Assembly: GCF_001580545.1 (NCBI RefSeq)
Contig: NZ_LRBG01000022.1
Location: 496,001-560,000, forward strand
From: Paraburkholderia monticola
GTDB lineage: Bacteria > Pseudomonadota > Gammaproteobacteria > Burkholderiales > Burkholderiaceae
DNA length: 64,000 nt
Direction of reading: 5' to 3'
The translations under genes were made by a program, and so were the position numbers. The notes under the pieces were generated by a model. The model did not search any database. It saw only the letters and a program-made list of their open reading frames with translations, and had not been told where the DNA came from. Shown here one piece after another: positions 1-6,876 of this stretch; position 1 is the first letter of the stretch, and every line of letters begins with the position of its first letter.

Positions 1-83
1 AACGCGTCTTCGGAACTGCCTTTGGAATCCGCCGCTGGGTCCCCGTCGCTCGCATCGAGGGACGCTCGCGCGGGGTTCATCAT
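1..83 (-). CDS. N-terminus of an unidentified protein, cut by the window edge
   Basis: On the minus strand an ATG-ATG pair (81-83 and 78-80) opens a frame without stops to the window edge, giving about 27 hydrophilic residues rich in Asp, Ser and Ala. No good ribosome binding site is seen. In many gamma- and betaproteobacteria the gene divergent from the PBP1A gene is pilM (type IV pilus inner-membrane complex), so this may be its start. That is an inference from gene order only, because the visible residues show no PilM motif. Confidence 0.35.
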   Translation of the reverse strand, partial: MMNPARASLDASDGDPAADSKGSSEDA

Positions 84-160
84 ATGACGAGTTGCGCCGC
101 CACGGAACAGGCGCGGCGCGAAAATCCCGTGACATCAATGAGTTGTAGTGTTTGCGGGCG

Positions 161-198
161 GTTTGTCCACAAACCTTTCAACAGAAAATGTTGATAAC
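161..198. repeat. DnaA-box-like paired element, copy A
   Basis: A 35-nt core (163-197) begins with TTGTCCACA (8/9 match to the DnaA box TTATCCACA) and ends with TGTTGATAA, the reverse complement of TTATCAACA (8/9). TCAACA lies 15 nt after the first box start, and the two box starts are 26 nt apart. The same spacing recurs in the two copies at 4179-4215 and 4335-4371. It sits in the divergent promoter region before mrcA. Confidence 0.5.
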
Positions 199-499
199 CC
201 CGCATAAGCCGCGCTTCGCGCGCACGCTGCGCCGCAGGTTGCGCGAAATTACAGACCCTTACTGGAAAAAGGCGGTCGGCGAAGGGAATTCTTACAAAAA
301 AACTGCGTTGGAGCGCGGCCGATTTCTTTAAAATGCGCTGTTACGTTGCGCCGGACATGGTCCGAGGCGTGCCGTGCGGCCGGCCGGGGGCAAGGTCCGC
401 AGGGCGACGTACGTCCCGGCCAGGATGTCGAACACGACCCATGCGCGCGCCGCGAGCGCGTGCAGACAGGCGCGCAGTTGCGGGCCCAATATTCCAGTC

Positions 500-3001
500 A
501 TGCCAATCATCAAACGACCGCATTCCTCGAACTCTCCAGCCGGTGAAGACCGGGACTCCCACCAACGCACGCCTGGACGCAACGCCGCTTCGCGCGACGC
601 CGGCAGCGGCCGCCGCTCGATCGGCGCATCGCTCGTCCTGTGGTTCGTCGGCCTGATCGCGACCCTCGTCGTGGTCGGCGCGTTGATCGTCGGCTATGCG
701 CTGGTCGTGATGGGGCCGCAGTTGCCGTCGCTCGACGCGCTGACCGACTATCGTCCGAAAGTGCCGCTGCGTGTCTATACCGCCGATCACGTGCTGATCG
801 GCGAATTCGGCGAGGAGCGCCGCAGCCTCGTGCGCTTCCAGGACATCCCCGACCAGATGAAAAAAGCGGTACTCGCAATCGAGGACTACCGCTTCTACGA
901 ACACGGCGGGGTCGACTTCGTCGGCATTCTGCGCGCCGGTTTCGCCGACCTCGCGCATGGCGGCGCGTCGCAGGGCGCGAGCACAATCACGATGCAGGTC
1001 GCGCGCAACTTCTTCCTCTCCAGCGAAAAGACCTACACGCGCAAGGTCTACGAGATGCTGCTCGCGTACAAGATCGAGCGCGCACTGACGAAAGACCAGA
1101 TCCTCGAGTTGTACATGAACCAGATCTATCTGGGCGAGCGCGCATACGGTTTCGCCGCGGCCGCGCGCGTGTACTTCGGCAAGGACCTGAAGGACATCAC
1201 GCTGGCCGAAGCCGCGATGCTCGCGGGTCTGCCGAAGGCGCCGTCCGCGTATAACCCGGTCGTCAATCCGAAGCGCGCGAAGATCCGTCAGGAGTACATC
1301 CTGCGCCGCATGCTGGAACTGAACTACATCACGCAGCAGCAGTACGACGAGGCTATCAAGGAAGAGATCCACACGAAGAATCCGGGCAACGAATACAGCG
1401 TGCACGCCGAATACGTCGCCGAAATGGTGCGGCAGATGATGTACGCGCAGTACAAGGATGAAACCTATACGCGCGGTCTGAACGTGACCACGACGATCGA
1501 CTCGGCCGATCAGGACGCCGCCTATCGCGCGGTGCGCAAGGGCGTGATGGACTACGAGCGACGCCACGGCTATCGCGGACCGGAAGGCTTCGTGCAACTG
1601 CCCGAGCCGGGCGACGACCGCGACCAGACCATCGACGACGCGCTGACCGATCATCCGGACAACGGCGAGATCATCGCCGCCGTGGTGACGGACGCGAGCG
1701 CGAAGCAGGTGGTCGCGCAACTGGTCGACGGCACCCAGGTGACGATCTCGGGCGACGGTTTGCGCTTCGTCGCCGCGGCGCTGAGCGCGCGCGCGAACGC
1801 GACGCTGCACATCAGGCCGGGCTCGATCGTGCGCCTCGTCGCCGACGACAAGGGAAACTGGCAGATCACGCAGCTGCCGCAGGTCGAGGGCGCGTTGGTG
1901 TCGCTGACGCCGCAGGACGGCGCGATTCGCGCGCTGATCGGCGGCTTCGATTTCAACAAGAACAAGTTCAACCACGTGACGCAGGCCTGGCGCCAGCCGG
2001 GTTCGAGCTTCAAGCCGTTCATCTACTCGGCGTCGCTCGAAAAGGGCCTCGGTCCGGCAACGATCATCAACGACGCGCCGCTGTACTTCCCGCCGAGCAC
2101 GCCGGGCGGCGACGCGTGGGAACCGAAGGACGACGACCAGCCCGACGGTCCGATGCCGATGCGCCTCGCGTTGCAGAAGTCGAAGAACCTCGTGTCGATC
2201 CGCATCCTCTCGTTCATCGGCACCAAGTACGCACAGGACTTCGTCACGCAACGCTTCGGCTTCGATGCCGACAAGACTCCGCCGTATCTGCCGATGGCGC
2301 TCGGCGCGGGCCTCGTCACGCCGTTGCAGTCGGCGGGCGCGTACTCGGTGTTCGCGAACGGCGGCTACCGGATCAATCCGTATCTGATCGCCGAAGTGAC
2401 CGACGCGCATGGCGTCGCGATCTCGCGCGCGCAGCCGCTCGTCGCTGGACGCGACGCACCGCGCACGCTCGAGCCGCGTAACGCGTACATCATGAATAGC
2501 CTGTTGCATTCGGTCGCGACCGCGGGGACGGGCGCGGGCACCAACGTGCTGCATCGCTCGGACTTGCAGGGCAAGACCGGTACGACCAACGACGCGAAGG
2601 ACGGCTGGTTCGCTGGCTATCAGCAGACGCTGGTGGCGGTCGCGTGGATGGGCTACGACCAGCCGAAGAGTCTCGGCAGCCGCGAATTCGGCGCACAGCT
2701 CGCGCTGCCGATCTGGGTCGAGTACATGCAGCGCGCGCTGCGCGGCGTGCCGCAGGCCGAGCCGCAGCAACCCGACGGCGTGACGGTGGTGGATGGCGAG
2801 TTGTTCTTCAGCGACAGGTTGCCGGGGCAAGGCTTCGTCGCGAGCATCGGTCTCGATTCGGGCAATCCGATGGCCGGCGCGACCGACGCGCTAGGCGGTG
2901 TCGGACCGGCCGGCATGACGCCGCCGGTGGTGCCGCCGCCGAGCGTGTCGACGACCGAGAAGAAGCAGATCATGGATCTGTTCGAGTCGAACAAGCCTTG
3001 A
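500..3001 (+). CDS. mrcA: Penicillin-binding protein 1A (bifunctional transglycosylase/transpeptidase)
   Basis: This enzyme polymerises lipid II glycan strands and crosslinks their stem peptides in the periplasm. The protein is 833 aa, normal for PBP1A. A short cytoplasmic tail and one membrane anchor (about residues 35-65) come first. The GT51 glycosyltransferase domain follows, with the EDYRFYEHGG motif near residue 128 and GASTITMQ behind it. An OB-like insertion precedes the transpeptidase domain, which carries SSFK near residue 501 (active-site Ser), SKN near 559 and KTGTT near 692. The frame is open back to 374, but ATG 500 places the anchor where it usually lies. It stands alone; a GC-rich hairpin without a T-run (3017-3046) follows. 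Confidence 0.96.
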   Translation: MPIIKRPHSSNSPAGEDRDSHQRTPGRNAASRDAGSGRRSIGASLVLWFVGLIATLVVVGALIVGYALVVMGPQLPSLDALTDYRPKVPLRVYTADHVLIGEFGEERRSLVRFQDIPDQMKKAVLAIEDYRFYEHGGVDFVGILRAGFADLAHGGASQGASTITMQVARNFFLSSEKTYTRKVYEMLLAYKIERALTKDQILELYMNQIYLGERAYGFAAAARVYFGKDLKDITLAEAAMLAGLPKAPSAYNPVVNPKRAKIRQEYILRRMLELNYITQQQYDEAIKEEIHTKNPGNEYSVHAEYVAEMVRQMMYAQYKDETYTRGLNVTTTIDSADQDAAYRAVRKGVMDYERRHGYRGPEGFVQLPEPGDDRDQTIDDALTDHPDNGEIIAAVVTDASAKQVVAQLVDGTQVTISGDGLRFVAAALSARANATLHIRPGSIVRLVADDKGNWQITQLPQVEGALVSLTPQDGAIRALIGGFDFNKNKFNHVTQAWRQPGSSFKPFIYSASLEKGLGPATIINDAPLYFPPSTPGGDAWEPKDDDQPDGPMPMRLALQKSKNLVSIRILSFIGTKYAQDFVTQRFGFDADKTPPYLPMALGAGLVTPLQSAGAYSVFANGGYRINPYLIAEVTDAHGVAISRAQPLVAGRDAPRTLEPRNAYIMNSLLHSVATAGTGAGTNVLHRSDLQGKTGTTNDAKDGWFAGYQQTLVAVAWMGYDQPKSLGSREFGAQLALPIWVEYMQRALRGVPQAEPQQPDGVTVVDGELFFSDRLPGQGFVASIGLDSGNPMAGATDALGGVGPAGMTPPVVPPPSVSTTEKKQIMDLFESNKP

Positions 3002-3016
3002 TGTTTTTTGCAGTGC

Positions 3017-3046
3017 GTGCGCGGTGGGCTTCGGCAGGCCGCGCAC
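3017..3046 (+). other. GC-rich hairpin after mrcA
   Basis: GTGCGCGG (3017-3024) and CCGCGCAC (3039-3046) pair perfectly around a 14-nt loop, 16 nt after the mrcA stop. No T-run follows, so this is at best a weak or Rho-assisted transcript end. Confidence 0.35.
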
Positions 3047-3241
3047 GTGTTGACCCCTCCTGGTCGGATTCCTGACCTGATCTTTTCTTGCGCGATCCGT
3101 GCGCGATCGCATCGGCGCCTGAAAATCATCCGTCGCCCATTCCTTGTCCCCCCGCTGCCTGTTAGTTTGGCTGACTATTTGACGGTCTACAGCGCAAGAC
3201 CCGGCAAAGCGTCGCGCGCTGGGTTCATAACAGGAAGAGCA

Positions 3242-3676
3242 ATGGGCAACAATCGTTACACATACGGGATACACACGGGCCTGACTCCCCCTGAACTTTT
3301 CTTCTATGTCACTCTGGAGGAGGCGCGCAGGGAGCTTGGATTGACGGATCTGGCGGCCGTGGCGGCGATATTGCTTGGTCAGGCAGACGTCCCGGTATCG
3401 GGCAAGGTCGCCGGGGCGACCGAAGGAACGTCCGTTGCATCGATGGTGTCACGGCGTGTTTTGCCGAATCGCGTTGCGATGCGCTTGCCGATGATTACGG
3501 GTGTCGGTTTGCGGGGGATGAAAATTGCATTCACTCGAAACCTGGGCGCGTGGGTTGGTCGCACTATTCCGATCGTCGGCGAGGCGTTCATGGCGGCCGA
3601 GGCATTTCAGATTCTGCGCCAATCGATCAGGGCTTATAACAGACTCGTTCAACCGGCGGATCGGGTGTTGGGATGA
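3242..3676 (+). CDS. STM2901-like small membrane-associated protein
   Basis: The product is 144 aa and of unknown function. It resembles the family named after Salmonella STM2901, recognised by eye from the N-terminal region and from its pairing with a DUF1493 gene. The N-terminal 60 residues look soluble, with an acidic helix and a hydrophobic stretch. The C-terminal half has Gly-rich amphipathic or hydrophobic segments (about residues 75-125) that could sit in a membrane. ATG 3242 has a good ribosome binding site (AGGAAG, about 6 nt upstream). Its stop overlaps the next start as ATGA (3673-3676), so the two genes are almost certainly translationally coupled and may act together. Confidence 0.65.
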   Translation: MGNNRYTYGIHTGLTPPELFFYVTLEEARRELGLTDLAAVAAILLGQADVPVSGKVAGATEGTSVASMVSRRVLPNRVAMRLPMITGVGLRGMKIAFTRNLGAWVGRTIPIVGEAFMAAEAFQILRQSIRAYNRLVQPADRVLG

Positions 3677-4044
3677 GCGACGATACTTGGGTGAAGTTTG
3701 AAGCGTTCGCCCGGGAAGAACTGGGCCGGCCACTGTTTGGGGGGCGGTTGGAGCTGAAGCCGGAGACCCGCCTGGAGCAGGATCTCGGGGTGACGGGACA
3801 GGACGGTGCGGAGTTCATCGAGAACTGGGCGAAGGAGTTTCACGTCGACGTCGGTGGTTTCCCGTTCCGTCGATACTTCAGCCCGGAGGGGCAAGCGTTG
3901 CTATCGTCATTCCTCGGGCTGTTCTCGAAACGGCTCAGGCGCGTGCCGCTGGTCCCATTGACGCTTGGCATGCTGCTCGAAGCAACGCGCCGAGGTCGGT
4001 GGGATACCGCAGAAATCGAGGCTGCCGCGGGCGGGCACACTTGA
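3673..4044 (+). CDS. DUF1493 family protein (acyl-carrier-protein-like fold)
   Basis: The product is 123 aa. The stretch DLGVTGQDGAEFIENW (about residues 38-53) aligns with the ACP motif DLGLDSLDxVELV, and the DUF1493 family is thought to share that fold. The position of the ACP serine that carries phosphopantetheine is occupied here by Gly, so the protein probably cannot carry an acyl chain in the usual way. It overlaps the STM2901-like gene by 4 nt. No catalytic residues are visible. The function is unknown; a regulatory or binding role with the membrane partner is a guess. Confidence 0.7.
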   Translation: MSDDTWVKFEAFAREELGRPLFGGRLELKPETRLEQDLGVTGQDGAEFIENWAKEFHVDVGGFPFRRYFSPEGQALLSSFLGLFSKRLRRVPLVPLTLGMLLEATRRGRWDTAEIEAAAGGHT

Positions 4045-4178
4045 CGAACGACCACGCATATTTGTTCTGCCGGCGCATGAACTGACCTTTCATTGACTCG
4101 GTTGCCCCGAAATTGCTTCCTCGCGTGACGCGCATGACAAAGCTATTCGCTTCAAGCACTTAGGCGCTTCGCCCCAGG

Positions 4179-4215
4179 GTTATCAACAAGTCTGTCAACA
4201 CAAACTGGGGATAAC
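4179..4215. repeat. DnaA-box-like paired element, copy B
   Basis: The element starts with TTATCAACA (4180-4188) and ends with TGGGGATAA (4206-4214, reverse complement TTATCCCCA); each is an 8/9 match to TTATCCACA. TCAACA is at 4195-4200. Box starts are 26 nt apart, as in the other two copies. About 29 of 37 positions match copy C. Confidence 0.55.
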
Positions 4216-4334
4216 GTTGAGGGATCCCAGGCGCTTGCGCGACGAACAAAGCCGTTATGCGGCACACGCTGTGCGATTTCGCACCTCATCGACAAATCCT
4301 CGCACGCTCAATGCGTTAGCCCATTTTTCAGATA

Positions 4335-4371
4335 GTTTTCAACAGGCTCATCAACACGAACTGGGGATAAG
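4335..4371. repeat. DnaA-box-like paired element, copy C
   Basis: TTTTCAACA (4336-4344), TCAACA (4351-4356) and TGGGGATAA (4362-4370) have the same order and spacing as copies A and B. The last 20 nt are nearly identical to copy B. It lies about 190 nt before the DUF2489-like gene. Confidence 0.55.
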
Positions 4372-4558
4372 TGCGCTGCATTCCGTACGGAATCCCAGGT
4401 TTGGTTGGCCGCGGTTTTGGGCCGTCGCCCATGTACGGACAATCGTGTCGCACGATATCTATTTGGTCGCTGCCGGTCCCGGCAATGACTTCAATTAGAA
4501 CGGCGACACACTCATGTCCTTGTCCGTACTCGAGATGCGAAATAAACGACGGTGTGAA

Positions 4559-4888
4559 ATGAACGAAAATCAAATCTTGACCCGCCGCCGTTTAGTGGCA
4601 ATGGCACAGGCCATGTTAGCTGGCGATCTATCGTTTCTTGAGGGAGCAGCGCAGATACTCGCTCTTAAGAATCAGTTAGACGGGGTTGCTGATCGTGATC
4701 CCGACTTTGATGCCTTCGTTGTTATTCGATCTGAGACCGACCACCTGCCTCTCGAAGCAGACCGGTCGCAATGGCTCACAGAGGCGCTTGCTCGTCTTGA
4801 ACCTGAGTTCAGGAGCTCAGAAATATGGGCACGTTCGTTGGCGCCTCAAGCGTGCAAGAATCTGATAGCACGATTCAGCGATCAATGA
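4559..4888 (+). CDS. Small protein, DUF2489-like
   Basis: The product is 109 aa and of unknown function. It has a basic N-terminus, a helical region around AQAMLAGDLSFLEGA (about residues 14-28) and the pattern FVVIRSETDHLP (about 55-66), which recalls DUF2489 proteins. I recognise this only by eye. The frame opens at ATG 4514, but ATG 4559 sits closer to the conserved part; neither has a strong ribosome binding site. Its stop overlaps the next start as ATGA at 4885-4888. Codon use is less GC-biased than in neighbouring core genes, in keeping with an acquired patch. Confidence 0.55.
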   Translation: MNENQILTRRRLVAMAQAMLAGDLSFLEGAAQILALKNQLDGVADRDPDFDAFVVIRSETDHLPLEADRSQWLTEALARLEPEFRSSEIWARSLAPQACKNLIARFSDQ

Positions 4889-5279
4889 ACACCCTTGAGG
4901 TCGTGCGGGCCCACACGTACGCAATGAAGGGAATACTTCCGCTCCTGGTCGGAAGCTTCGTTATCAGCGCGACCGCTGCGAACAAACCATTTTCAGGCAA
5001 GTTTGATGGTATAGGCCGAGCATGTTCAGGGGCGCTCGTGGTACGCGCCAAAACCATCGAATGGAATTCGGCGTTCAGCGTATGCAAGCCCGTGCGATAC
5101 GAGGTGCTCGAACGGAATTTTGGCGCCGAACACAGACGAATTGCTTTTCGCCTTAAAAAACGCAGCACTCAATGTATCCATCCGTGGAAGGATTCCAGAA
5201 GAGAAACCTGGCCGACTGGAGCAATTCTCCGTTGCCCGAGCGTCAGGTCTTATCGTGCTTAATGGTGGGGCCGAACTGA
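4885..5279 (+). pseudogene. Exported small protein interrupted by a frameshift at an A6 run
   Basis: The frame starting at ATG 4885 encodes a signal-peptide-like N-terminus (hydrophobic stretch about residues 15-31, ending near SATAA). It continues with protein-like sequence until LKK at the run of six A (5155-5160). After that, the annotated frame turns basic and unprotein-like and ends at 5262. The frame shifted by one base instead continues with a well-formed stretch (SVEGFQKRNLADWSNSPLPE) to a TGA at 5277-5279. One extra A in the run would join the two parts into about 131 aa. The start overlaps the preceding stop (ATGA). It is either a fresh pseudogene, a sequencing error in a homopolymer, or a slippage site. 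Confidence 0.6.
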
Positions 5280-5290
5280 TAGGTTCTGTC

Positions 5291-6874
5291 TTAGTTGGAC
5301 GCGGTTGTGTTCGTTGAACCGACAGACCCAGAAGCAGAAGCCGGAGCAGGAACAGTCGCCCCCGAAGCGCCGGGCGTCCCGCCCTGATCGACCGGCGGAT
5401 TCCCCATCGCCTGAAACAGCGCGGCCGTATCGGTGAGCCGCGCGCTCGTATAGCGGATCTCGTCGAGCTGCGCATTGCGCCATTGCTGCTCGCTCGAACG
5501 CGTCGATGCGACCGGCAGCGCGCCCAGCCGATAGCGCGCCGAGGTGTCGTTGAACACAGCTTGCGCCGAGCGCGCGGCCACGTTCGAGGCATCGAGCGAC
5601 TGCGCGTCGTGTTCGAGCGAGGCAAGCGTGTCGGCGACGTTCTGGAACGCGGCCAGCACCGTCTGCTTGTACTGCGACACGCTCGCCTCGTACGTGTGCT
5701 GCGCCGCGCGGCGCTGCGCGAGGAGCGCACCGCCATGAAACAGCGGTTGCGACAGCGACGCGCCGATGCTCCAGATCGCCCCCGCACCCGACATCGCGAC
5801 CGGCCAGCTAAAACCGCCCTGGCCCATCGATGCCGACAGCGACAGGCTCGGGAACATCTGCGCGGTCGCGACGCCGACATCGGCCGCGGCTGCCTTCAGC
5901 GCGGCGTCGGCGGCCTCGATATCGGGCCGCGTGCGCAACAGCTCCGACGGCACGACGACCGGCACCTGCTCGGGCACATGCAGTTGCGCGAGATCGATAT
6001 CGTCGGGCGCGGCATCGGGCGTGCGACCGAGCAGCACCGCGAGCGCGTGGCGCGTCGTCAGCCACTGTTGCTTCAGCGCCGGCAGACTCGCCGACACGCT
6101 CGCCGCGCTCTGTTGCGCATTCATCAGGTCCGCATGCGATACCGCGCCGAGTTCGAAGCGTCGTTGAGTATCGCGCGCCTGATCGTTGGCGAGGGTGACG
6201 AGCCGCTCGGTCGTATCGATCTGCGCGTGCAGCGCCGCGCTCGTGATCGTCGCGGTCACGATGTTCGCGGCCAGAGCGCGCCGTGCCGCATCGAGCTGGT
6301 AGACCTGCACGTTCACGCGCGCGGCCAGAGACGCGTTCGCGAGTCGGGCGGCGCCGAACAGATCGAACGTGTAGTGCGCCTGCAACTGGCCGACGAACAC
6401 GTTGTACAGGAACGTGTTCGGTCCGATCTCGGGGATCGCGAGCGCGCGATTGCGGGTGGCCTGACCACCGGCGTCGATGCTCGGCAGCAGCGAGCTGCCG
6501 ACCTGCGCGCGCAACTGCTCGCGCGCGGCGGCGAGACTGCGGTCGGTCGCGGCGAGCGTCGGACTATTGCGCAGGCCTTCGTCGACCAACGCGTTCAGCG
6601 CGTCCGAGCGGTACAGCTTCCACCATTCGGGCACCGGCTGCGCGCCGCTCACGAACTGCTGCGCGACGCCTTGCGCGGGCACGGTTTGCGTCGGCAGCGC
6701 TTCGGCGCCGTAGTGCGCGGGCTGCGGCATCGCGGGCGCGTCGCCGTTGGGCCCGAACGAGCAAGCGCCGACGAGGCAAGTCAGGCTCGCGATGCTGGTG
6801 GCGATCGTGGCGCGGGCCAGCGCGTCGAAGCGCGCGCGGCGGGAAAGGGCGGCAGTAGTCATGCTGGTGCTCAT
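5291..6874 (-). CDS. RND efflux outer-membrane factor (OprM/NodT-type lipoprotein)
   Basis: The product is 527 aa, close to other OprM/NodT factors. The N-terminus is a lipoprotein signal with a lipobox ending LVGAC, so Cys38 is the likely lipid-modified residue. Two outer-membrane efflux protein repeats of long helices and beta hairpins follow. It forms the outer-membrane tunnel for the RND pump encoded upstream. Its start lies 2 nt after the permease stop, so it is the third gene of the operon. The C-terminal tail is rich in Ala, Ser and Gly. Substrates cannot be told from the sequence. Confidence 0.93.
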   Translation of the reverse strand: MSTSMTTAALSRRARFDALARATIATSIASLTCLVGACSFGPNGDAPAMPQPAHYGAEALPTQTVPAQGVAQQFVSGAQPVPEWWKLYRSDALNALVDEGLRNSPTLAATDRSLAAAREQLRAQVGSSLLPSIDAGGQATRNRALAIPEIGPNTFLYNVFVGQLQAHYTFDLFGAARLANASLAARVNVQVYQLDAARRALAANIVTATITSAALHAQIDTTERLVTLANDQARDTQRRFELGAVSHADLMNAQQSAASVSASLPALKQQWLTTRHALAVLLGRTPDAAPDDIDLAQLHVPEQVPVVVPSELLRTRPDIEAADAALKAAAADVGVATAQMFPSLSLSASMGQGGFSWPVAMSGAGAIWSIGASLSQPLFHGGALLAQRRAAQHTYEASVSQYKQTVLAAFQNVADTLASLEHDAQSLDASNVAARSAQAVFNDTSARYRLGALPVASTRSSEQQWRNAQLDEIRYTSARLTDTAALFQAMGNPPVDQGGTPGASGATVPAPASASGSVGSTNTTASN

Positions 6875-6876
6875 GC

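Larger units (their letters stand above)
4045..4558. other. 514-nt intergenic region with two DnaA-box-like elements
   Basis: I see no convincing gene. The region has a lower GC content than its surroundings and holds two copies of a paired DnaA-box-like element, 156 nt apart. Each copy is followed by a similar ATCCCAGG stretch. Short open frames occur on both strands, but none has both a good ribosome binding site and protein-like composition. Confidence 0.6.

Noticed and set aside
341..2830. An 829-residue open frame on the minus strand opposite mrcA
   Set aside because: Its composition (very rich in Arg, His, Ala, Val) is that of an antisense shadow produced by the third-position GC of a plus-strand gene. 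mrcA has all PBP1A motifs.
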